The notes beneath the pieces were generated by a model. It was given only the letters and a program-made list of their open reading frames with translations, had not been told where the DNA came from and did no database searches. From Cristatella mucedo (Eukaryota; Bryozoa; Phylactolaemata; Cristatellidae), in NCBI GenBank assembly GCA_009760855.2, contig WPIO01000006.1:7074501-7138500 (forward strand): a stretch of DNA of 64,000 nt, read 5' to 3'. Of this stretch, positions 55,197 through 64,000 are shown piece by piece. Numbering within the stretch: position 1 is the first letter of the stretch; each line of letters begins with the position of its first letter. Made by a program: the position numbers and the translations under genes.

Positions 55197-55325
55197 CAGT
55201 GTCTTACAAAAATGTTGCAAGTGTGCTTGAGAAAGCCGTCTTCTTTACCGGTTACCAGTACACCTCCATATTGCCAGCTTCACACTACGAGAAGCAAGCA
55301 GGGAGACAGCAGCAGACACATCATA
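55197..55325. repeat. About 129-bp duplicated segment, copy 1
   Basis: This segment (GTGTCTTACAAA...GCAAGTGTGCTTGAGAAA..., ending CAGCAGACACATCATACTAAT) is nearly identical to 59104-59235. Each copy is directly followed by a minus-strand LINE-A tail. It is not part of the LINE-A body seen elsewhere. Confidence 0.9.
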
Positions 55326-55505
55326 CTAATATTAATAATAATAATAATAATACACTTGATAAAGCACCATCAGAGAATGCAATCTTTTTCTAGGCGCTTC
55401 AAATTTGCTGCAAAGGAAACATGATCGAATGGTGAGTGGTATCATGCTTGATAAACAACATGAATAATATGGTTAGGGGTGACATGCACAAGCTCAGCAC
55501 GTAAC
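55326..55505 (-). mobile_element. LINE-A 3' end, minus strand
   Basis: AAT tail, then CACTTGATAAAGCACCATCA, GAGAATGCAATCTTTTTCTA, GGCGCTTC, then the 3' UTR to GACATGCACAAGCTCAGCAC, where similarity stops. Confidence 0.85.
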
Positions 55506-58500
55506 ATATGCCATTGTCGTGCTCTAGCGATAACCTGAGACATCGTTGCTTGATGCCTAGGCATAAGTTCCGGTGTCGTACAGGCAAATGCTCCTCACTT
55601 GATTTGGTGGTTCTGATTCTATGCTGATCTTGATGCAGTAGATAAACCTTAGAAAGGGAACTATTTCAGGGAAATGAATGCAACTAAAGCACGGAATCTC
55701 TCGGTGTCAGGTTCAGCCAGCTGTAAATCTGCTTGTTAACTAGAAAATAAATTAAGTATCATGTTTAATGCTATAAATAAAGGGCCCTAACGTTAGGCTT
55801 TAGAGTAAAGAGATGGTCAAAATCTTATATAAATTATGTTGCCATCCCTATTTTGAACAATCGAAATGCTTTTGTACTGGTTATAAAAAAGTAGTTGGGT
55901 ACTCACCTGACCTAAAGTACTGGGCAAACAATGAAGCGATGAATGCTAAAGAGTGCCAAATAATGATATAATATTAAATTACATTGCCTTAAAATCATTT
56001 GGTTTTTATTTTAGCCACTTTGTTTTAGCATATCTTCAATAAAATTCATGTTATGATACCAATCATTTGCTGTTGTAAAAGAGCTGAAGAATATCATCAA
56101 TAAGAATATCATTACCTGATTATTAACCTACTAAAAAATGACAGTTGGGCCAAAGCCTTTGAAGTTTAGTTGTAATGCCATCTTATGCAAACTGGATTAA
56201 CAATTTTTCCACAAAAGATCATTGACACCTGGCATTATGGATTACTCAGGTTTTTCAACCTCCTCTAAACAGTTAATGCAAGGGAATGCAAGCTTAATCT
56301 TTTATGTTTCGTCAACCCAAGGGCTAGCCACATATTGCATTGCTATTGAAGTAATTCCATTGAGACGTTTAACCCAAATCTAGGTAATAAACATGCGGCC
56401 ATTTAAATACTTACACACAAAAACAGCTATTTGTTTGCGGCATAGTCTAGAAATCATCTGATAAAATGTCTTCAAAGTTGCCATTTTTGACCTATTCGTA
56501 GCTCATCTTATTGAGCCTATTGTAAAACAATATAGCCACGCAACTAGACGGAAGCCTGATTCTATTTGGCGAATGTAGGAAAGACTGATCTATTACAGAG
56601 TGTCTCACTTTTAAGTCCCTTATTTCTGCTGCAAGGAAAGCCTCATAGTAGTGGCTTAAGTTACTAACCACTGTGAAGCCACCAATTATGTTAGGGTCTT
56701 CTTTTCTTGAGGATAGTTGTGAGACTCTTGCGGTGCTGTCATATTTGTAATTGCTGATTCTCACGAATTTTTTGTCTCTGTTAGAGCCCCACTAACACGA
56801 AAGCTAGCATTTTTCTTAGTTTGAAACTAGCATCGGCTAGTGATTGCAGCAATTTTGACTGCTGTCTTGACTTTGTTCCCTGAGCTAATCAACCCACGTC
56901 GGCCACGCCTTAGAAGGCTTGAGATGTATTCATTGGTATATACTAGCCTAAACCCACGGTTTTAAAAATAATTAGGGATTCTTAAGCAGAAGGTCGTGGC
57001 TAATTTTGCCTCCCAGTTAATGTTATAATTCGAGTGGGTGTGGGAAAGGACAAGTGTGTGTTTTTAAGATGGCCGATGGTCGATTGTTGCATACTGATAG
57101 AATGCATTTGAGTTACAATGCTAGGCAGATTCTGCTCCATGCAATGCAGTGCTCGGGAAAGCACCCTTTTAATGTTGAAAGTAGCAACACAATGAAGCGT
57201 TCTATCTATAAGTTTGACATGCTGCAATCACTCATTGCTTAGTGAATCAAGCCGGCTAACGAGCTACAACGAGTAATGTTATTTTACAGACACAATTGGA
57301 AGTAAACCTGAATAAAAGCAGACACTGCCACTTGTTGCACTCATAAGTGTTGTCAGTAGCTAGCTCTGTCTCGAATGCCCAGTACACACGAACGTGTGAC
57401 TTTTATCACTAACCCGAGCCACATGTTGATACTGGAGGCTTTCTAAATAACGTGGCAGTGTCATTTTGTATAATCTAAAGACACGTTAGAATAACTGCAA
57501 GTAATCGAATTCTTCTCAGTATGTTTTCTGGGCAGTGGCAGCTACGTAAGACATGAGTTTTGAATACCACATATATCCTTCGATTAATGACTACAGTTGT
57601 GATTTAATAGTAGCCATTAGTAATCCAGTTTTACGGTACAAATTCCTTGTTCGTGTGCTTTGATTATCAGTAGTCGTTTCGATTCGCTGTGTGCCAAAAG
57701 TTAGTTTTTAATACCAGTGCGCGGTTGCATTACTTATCCCATACTGCAATAGTAAAGATTATCTGGTATTCCTTCTATATTTGGCCTCTGAAAAGTGCTA
57801 TGACCTTCTAAAGTCTGGCTTCCAAGACAAGAGGAAGGACTGCATATGAATTTTTGCCGGCTACACGGCCTCTGGTTGGCTGTATTACACTGATTTCAGG
57901 TCCCTGTGATGTCTTTGTGGATTCATCAGATTTTGTAGACTTTAGGATGCAGTTCTAGGAGTGTTTAGCGTGGGCAAGCAATCAAACTGCAGCCGATCCT
58001 TTGAGCACCCCACTAGCAATAGTCCGTGTACAATTAATTACTAATTTACTAAGCTATTCAGATTAACCTGCTTTGACGTGTCTTGGCGTTTTTGAATTTG
58101 GAGATTCTCAAAAATGCCCTGCCGTGGTCGGCAGCTCGAGCATGAAGATCTACAGCCACTACATAGGCGAATTTCCATCAGGCATGCATGGATGCACAGA
58201 TTCAGTGTGATGGTTGATGCCCGAGAAGCGATGACGCAACCATTCACGTGGCATTCTTTTGACCCGACGGATTCTTGCTGCAAGCCATCGGCCTAGGCTT
58301 ACAGGCGAGGCTGAGCTGTGAGCCTATTTTCACAACGTTCAGGTAGGCGAGGCTTTGTGCTATGGCAGAATGACCTTTATTGACCTTTATGGCAGAATGA
58401 CCTTTATGGTGCTCGTGTCCCAATGCTTAGCGCTTCCAAGAAATGGTTGGGTCCTTGCTCACCAAAGGTACTCAACGTCAGCAGAGTCATCTATATGCCC

Positions 58501-59103
58501 GAGAGACCGCCTATTTGTTTGAAGCTTATCTTGCAGGAATCTGCTCCAGCCTTGTAGTATGTTTGTGTCATGCTGCTGCTAGGAGCAATTGTTGCTGTGA
58601 TTGGTTCTTTCGTTCTCGAGGAATTTCTCAAGACCACATTGAGGTGTATGCTGAGGTGCATGCTGCATACTGAAAGTAGAGCGGTTGCTGACCGAGTGAA
58701 GCTAAGGTGCTATGGAAGAGTTTCTGAACGGCCAAAATTTAAAGTCTAGCAAGAGGTCACTTTCCTTCCTATAAAACCTGTTTTAGTTGCTAATTATTAG
58801 CTAGTCGTTAATTGGCTGAATGCTTGGTCCTAGCTGCAAGCAGCGTCACAGCAGCAGATGCAACGAACTCCCACATGGCCTTTGCCACGATCTTTTGTCA
58901 AATTTCAAGGATTTTTGTGCGAAGTTTCCGGAAAGCTTGAATTGCTATGGTGGTGTAGGTAGTCACAATTCAGCCGACGTGAACGATGGATAAGCTGGTG
59001 GTCTTTAACAAGCTTATGCAATGACAGCAACTCAAAAAAGCTGCTGCTAACATGGCATACTATGGCAACAGAGTTGGCCCAATACATCCTTGTCAGTAAG
59101 AAA
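55506..59103. other. Long intergenic stretch, no gene seen
   Basis: AT-leaning, about 3.6 kb. A 90-codon minus frame at 56492-56764 and smaller frames near 57.0-57.2 and 58.0-58.7 kb have no recognisable domain. A tandem ATGGCAGAATGACCTTTAT-type duplication lies near 58362-58408. Confidence 0.4.
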
Positions 59104-59235
59104 GTGTCTTACAAACATGCTGCAAGTGTGCTTGAGAAATCCGTCTTCTTCGCCGGTTACCAGTACACCTCCACACTGCCAGCTTCACAGTACAAGAAGC
59201 AAGCAGGGAGACAGCAGCAGACACATCATACTAAT
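59104..59235. repeat. About 130-bp duplicated segment, copy 2
   Basis: Second copy of 55197-55325, differing by scattered substitutions. It again abuts the (AAT)n tail of a minus-strand LINE-A at the same point. Confidence 0.9.
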
Positions 59236-59645
59236 GATAATAATAATAATAATAAACTTGATAAAGCGCCATCAGAGAACTCAATATTTTTCTAGGCGCT
59301 TTAGATTTGCTGCAAAGGGAAACGCGATTGAACGCTGAGTAATATCATGCTCGATAAGCAAAATGAATAACATGGTTAGTGGTGACATGCACACGGTCAG
59401 CATGCAAATGTGGTTAGTGGCAGCATGCATTGTGTCAGCACGCATAACTACATGAAGGACGAATCACAGGGACCCACTAAATGATGTCCTAAATAGTTGC
59501 GTATTTTCAAGTTTTTTTAATGTGGTCAAGTCAGGGGATGTTCTGACGCAAGTCGGGAAGGAGTTCCAGGCTTTGGGAGCATACGAACTAAATTCACGGT
59601 CTCCAAAGGATTTGAGGTTCCTACGAGGTATTGGTAAACTAAAGG
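59236..59645 (-). pseudogene. LINE-A ORF2 end and 3' region
   Basis: Minus strand: terminal hairpin, 3' UTR, then ORF2 C-terminus (LPIPRRNLKSFGDREFSSYA, PKAWNSFPTCVRTSPDLTTL). It is truncated at about 59640 next to an AAAGGT triplicate. Confidence 0.87.
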
Positions 59646-60457
59646 TAAAGGTAAAGGGTGTTTTATTAAGTGCATTATTAATAACGCTAATTAACAATTG
59701 AGATGAAATGCCTATGATATCGGAGGCCTGTAGGCGAAACGTCCTGGGCCCTTTGAAAGAAGGAAAGAGATGTGGTACAAAGCAGAGGGCATCGGCTAAC
59801 TTTATGCAACAGATGCTAGTACACGTGTGATGCAGTTTTGACACAGAAACAGTAAAAAACGTTTCCATGCAGACATCGAATTAGGGAGCCTACACCAGTA
59901 AACTAGGTCTAGACAAAGCTTCACTTGCATTATGTCAGGTAGATCGTATAAATCGCCACTGCAGGGAGAGTATGTAAACATTGCATTTGCATCTTAACTA
60001 TAATCATTGGCAGCAAGAGCTGTGTATGTTAAATATTCACGAGCAGGATAAGCCAGAGTCGACGAATGTAGCCTCGCCTGGCGCTTTTTAAAAGAATTAC
60101 CCAGTAAACTTTACCAATCAAAGTGACTAAATCTCGGCCTAGATCTTGATTCGACGAAATTTGTGGACCTAATTTTCTACACTGTTTTAATTTTTGCGTA
60201 TTTGAATATTGTCTTGGAATAAATTTTCAATAAGCAGCACTGATTGAATCTTAGTGATAACCATTTGCCATATACAACACGTCGTAATTAGGAAAACAAA
60301 TTTACCCGAGCTCCCAATGCTAGTACAATAGGGAGGTCTAAAATGCGAAGAACGATTCTATTTACAAGTTATTATATCTTATAAAGGTTGTTTATTTAGG
60401 CTGTGGTGTAGGGAACTAACAATTAGCAGCTTACATAGTTTGCCTTAAAATAAATAA
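59646..60457. other. Intergenic, no gene seen
   Basis: It starts with AAAGGTAAAGGTAAAGGG. Nothing else is recognised. Confidence 0.4.
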
Positions 60458-60628
60458 TTAATCCTAGCTGATTAAACAGCCTCTTTTGTATAGCGACAGA
60501 AGAGCCTTTACGGCTATCACCACCGCTTGCAGTGGCGATAAAGGATCGCCCCACCGCAGGAATCAAACCCACGACCTCGGGACCGAGGCCGTGAAAGCAA
60601 CCACCTTACCTAGTGTGCCATCACGGCC
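60458..60628 (-). mobile_element. SINE-1 copy, long-hairpin type, well preserved
   Basis: Minus strand: GCTGATTAAACAGCCTCTTT, TGTATAGCGACAGAAGAGCC, body, B-box complement with one change (GGAATCAAACCC), long hairpin ACGACCTCGGGACCGAGGCCGT, and A-box region CTTACCTAGTGTGCCAT. It is one of the best copies for a consensus. Confidence 0.9.
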
Positions 60629-62163
60629 TTGCAGTGCGAGTCAGCTGCGCTTCTGAAGACACATGAACAATTCGTGAACATGAGGCTGACAAACCGAGCG
60701 CCATCGGACAGCCAGCATACATACATTCCAACTCTGTAAAAGACGTAGGATTCATTCTTTAGCCATGCAAGATTAGCCGCTGGATTCCATCCCCGTTTGT
60801 CAAAAGCTCTTGCTGTATTTAAGCCATTCTCTCTCGGCCTATTGCACACACATACAATAGCACAGCTTGGCACGGCTTAGCACCCTCTAATGTGCGTTCC
60901 GCTCAATTCTAACCTTCAGACTTAAGAGAGAGGCTGCCGTTGCAGCACGTGGTGGTTCATCATCTAGATAAGCTAGCTTCCTTAATGCCAAGGCAACATT
61001 TCTGATCCGACCACTCTGCTGGTCGGTTGGCTTGACCAAGATCATCAGTTTGCTTTGCTGTTATGATAACTTAGCTGAAGAAACAACATGTTTTAAAAAC
61101 CCAGAGTTCTTCTGCATTAGCACCTCCCGGATAAGCTCCCAAGACGTTGCTGTGTGTGCTTGCAAGGGAAGGGGGCTCAAATGTGAACCCTCAGCTTCAG
61201 ATGGGGACCAGTGCTCCACATGGCGCTGTCTCTCGCTCAGCAGACAACGTTAATGCAGTGGCAAAATTCGTTATCCGACTATGGTGCTAGTACACTGTCG
61301 TGACCATGATCATCGTTTGCTATTGGCATGCTAAGAAAAATCCTTGAAATGAATGCCGCCATGGAATTAAGCAACTAAAAATTATGTGGGCGTAGCCTGC
61401 AACAGCCGGAAGGTCATCTTAATGCATGCAGTCTGTTGATTCAGCACGAAAGAGCATAGGCACGATATCCATATTGTTGCAGTAAGCGACAGGAAGGGAT
61501 GAAATAAGATGATACCAGATTGCCTTGGAATTGCTCAGCCACTCGTATTTGCATGCATTCGGATCGTGAAGATGAGGGCTGTAACTTAATTACGGGTGCT
61601 ACATTTAGTATAAGAAGCCTTATTTTGTCCTTGTCTTCTACTTATTTCGACTAGCAGCAACGGAATTATAGGCGAAGAAATCCTCAGTGACGAGCTCATA
61701 TATGAAAGTAAAGCATTTATAAGACTAGTAGTCAGTGGATTAACCGTGATCAAATTTTAATTTATTTTACAGAAAGAAATAGTCATAATCATAATTGTAC
61801 ATAAGTTGTGATATTAAAACCTATGAAGACTGCTTTGAGAACAAAAAACCCAGTTCTATGCCCTTCTGACAGTTAAAAGCTACCTGAATACTTAAACGAA
61901 ATCTGTCGCTAGGTGGACCTTTTTACGGAGAAAAAGTTGGCCAGATCATAGTTTTGTGTAATCAAATCCTAAATATGATTAGATTGGAAATATAGAGAAG
62001 ATTACAATCGCTAAGAAGGAATATATTAGAGCTCTTGACAGACGTGCAACAGCAGCATCTAAAATGTGAACCCTGACCACATTTAGCAGCGATTAGACAG
62101 TGCAGACTTTTTCCGTTGAGGTTCGTAAATAGAAAAATGATAATACACTACTCAACAAAAACA
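60629..62163. other. Intergenic, no gene seen
   Basis: AT-leaning. A 73-codon plus frame at 61032-61253 ends in a Cys-rich stretch (CACKGRGLKC) that recalls a CXC-type segment, but this is too weak to call. Confidence 0.35.
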
Positions 62164-62164
62164 G

Positions 62165-62505
62165 CGATAATAATAATACTTGTATTGTGCCCTCAGAGAA
62201 CCTAATCTCTTTCTAGGCACTTTACATACGATGCAAAGGAAGAATGGTCAAATAGTTACTGGTAGCATGCTCAATGACAACAAGCTTAAAACAGTTAGAG
62301 GTGACCTGCATAGGGTCAGCGTACAAATATGGTTAGTGGCAGCAAATAAAGTGCTAGCACACAGGATATGGACGAATCACACGGATCCACTCAATGCTGT
62401 GCTGAAAATGTCCATTTTTAGCTGTATCTTTTATGTCGAATAGTCAAGGGATGTCGTGACGCCAGTCAGAAAGGTCACTTTGGAAAAGGACACCTATATT
62501 TCGTG
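62165..62505 (-). mobile_element. LINE-A 3' region with internal deletion
   Basis: Minus strand: ATT-type tail, terminal hairpin (GTGCCCTCAGAGAACCTAAT, CTCTTTCTAGGCACTTTACA) and 3' UTR. The sequence then jumps at about 62465 from the ORF2 C-terminus region (GACGCCAGTCAGAAA) straight to a segment (GGTCACTTTGGAA) that lies about 500 bp further upstream in the 52.7-53.9 kb copy. Confidence 0.8.
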
Positions 62506-62514
62506 AAGATTATG

Positions 62515-64000
62515 CATATGAAAATGGTATCGACCTGCTCGCCCCAACTGAAACTTGGCTAAAATCGATAAACTGCCAGACAATTAAAGACGCTACTCCA
62601 ACTGGATTCTCATTCTTTCACACACCTAGATCAATCAAAACTGGAGGTAGAGTTGCTGTTATCGTGGGCTCGAAATTCAATTTCAAGCCATTTGAAGTAC
62701 CCTCGAAGCAGTCTTTTGAATCAACTGTCTTGGTCTTGCCCGAAAACAAGCCACTGGCAGTGGCAGTAGTCCATCGCCCACCAGGTATCAAATCCTTCTG
62801 TATCTCAAATTTCTCCGATCTCGTTTCGATTCTGTGTGCAAGAAATCGATCCTTCCTCGTAATGGGTGATTTCATCGTTCACTTTGATAACTTATCTGAC
62901 AGCTTCAGCTCTGAATTTCGTGCATTGACTGACTCACTGTCTCTTGTGGCACATGTAAACGGCCCTACTCACATCAAGGGTCACACACTCGACGAGATTT
63001 TCTCGTACAACTGCACTTTGTCATCACCAATTATTACCAAATCCTGCTAATCTGACCGCATGCAGATCTAATTCAATCTACAGTGTGTACCCACCTCCTC
63101 CTCTAGAATAACTTCTGAACCTGCGAAAACTTGAATGCGAAAACCCTTGACGTCGATGCTGTCCGTGCGAGAATATCTGCTTTACCTCTGCTGCTCAGTC
63201 CTCCCTCCGACCTGTCATTGTTGGTAGATAGCTACAACACGACACTAGCTGACACGCTCGACGAGTTTGCACCTCTGACAAAGCGCACTGTGCGCCCTCG
63301 CCCAGACGGCCTATGGTTTACCACAGATTTTAAACTAGGCAGGTCTACTGAGCGAAAGCTTGACAAAGCATACAAAAGATCAGGACTGACTGTCCATCGA
63401 CAGGCATATGAAGACTACTGTATGTCGTACAACTCGATCCTAGCCAAATCCAAGTCTAGCTTCTATAAAATATTGTTGAATCAAAAAGGCAGAATCCAAA
63501 AACGCTTGTGTCGACGATCAATCATCTCCTCAACGACTTCAAGATTAGATCCTTACCTGATGATCCTTGTGATGATCTAGCCGATTGCTTCTCTCGATTT
63601 ATTGTGCAGAAGATAGACAAGATCAGGGAGTCCATCGTGGCGATGACAACATCCCCACTATAATGCAGTTCCCCGATTCCTGGCTGCACCTGAACGTCTA
63701 CATTTAAGCAGGTCACTAGTGATGTTGTCCTGAAGTACAAATCAGAGAAGACAACAAGTCCTCTGGACCCTATTCCGACTGTCCTGCTCCTACGTTGCAT
63801 TGATCTGCTGCTGCCATGCCTAACTAAGAGTATTAATATGTCATTAGCCTCAGGTCATGGCCCAGCACCTTTCCGAAAAGCTGTAATGAGGCCACTTCTC
63901 AAGAAAGTGACACGAGACCAAGAGAACTTGAGCAACTACCGCCCACTCTCCCTTTTACTATTCCTATCAAAGACACTGGAACGGGTAGTGGCAGACACAC
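62515..64000 (+). pseudogene. LINE-A endonuclease-RT, cut by window edge
   Basis: Plus strand. EN starts within IDLLAPTETWLKS (catalytic Glu motif). It continues GGRVAVIVGSKFNFKPF, AVAVVHRPPGIKSFCIS, VMGDFIVHFD (Ile in place of the usual Asn after GDF), THIKGHTLDEIFSYNC and a stop, then SDRMQI where SDH is expected. The linker (TVRPRPDGLWFTTDFKLGRS) and the RT start (MSLASGHGPAPFRKAVMRPL, LSNYRPLSL, LSKTLERVVAD) run to the edge. Stops and frameshifts are present. Confidence 0.92.

Noticed and set aside
60458-60628. Genuine tRNA genes at sites with perfect B boxes
   Set aside because: Every A/B-box pair is embedded in a repeated SINE body with an abnormal anticodon arm, so none is a functional tRNA.

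Overview
This window is nuclear DNA from an animal, most likely an invertebrate that I cannot name to species. The evidence is one recognisable gene (an animal-type rhodopsin-class peptide receptor), many decayed CR1/L2-like LINE copies, tRNA-derived SINEs and abundant microsatellites. There are no bacterial operons, Shine-Dalgarno sites or CRISPR arrays. Family names used here (LINE-A, LINE-B, SINE-1, SINE-2) are working labels defined from copies within this window.

Layout. 1-19 kb is AT-leaning, gene-poor sequence full of old LINE-A, LINE-B, SINE-1 and SINE-2 fragments, a fossil Ty3/gypsy integrase (4.6-4.9 kb), a long GT microsatellite (8.2 kb) and two GC-rich minisatellites (12.65 and 13.4 kb). 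About 19.0-35.1 kb is an abrupt, very GC- and CpG-rich domain. It holds the only convincing host gene, an apparently intronless GPCR of 704 codons at 26620-28734, plus a roughly 470-bp CT tract, GGC/GCC repeats and a few TE copies from the same families as the flanks. Those shared families indicate the domain belongs to the same genome. 35-64 kb is AT-leaning TE territory again. It includes a nested cluster at 43.1-49.0 kb (LINE-B EN/RT, a long LINE-A copy broken by a SINE-1, then a LINE-B 3' end), a 5'-truncated LINE-A at 52.7-53.9 kb, and a LINE-A running off the right edge at 62.5-64.0 kb. A possible hAT-like exon lies at 40.7-41.0 kb.

How the parts relate. The GPCR aligns almost without gaps through TM2-TM3, TM5, TM6 and TM7 to my knowledge of bombesin/GRP receptors and their CCHamide and endothelin relatives. 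It has a degenerate NPxxY motif, a roughly 130-residue Gly/Ala-rich third cytoplasmic loop and a Cys-rich tail. The TE community looks like an autonomous/non-autonomous set: LINE-A ends in a strong 3' hairpin followed by ATT repeats, and SINE-2 carries the same type of 3' end, which suggests it used LINE-A-type machinery. Every LINE copy seen is broken. Most other long open frames in the GC-rich domain and in the microsatellites are composition artefacts and are not annotated.
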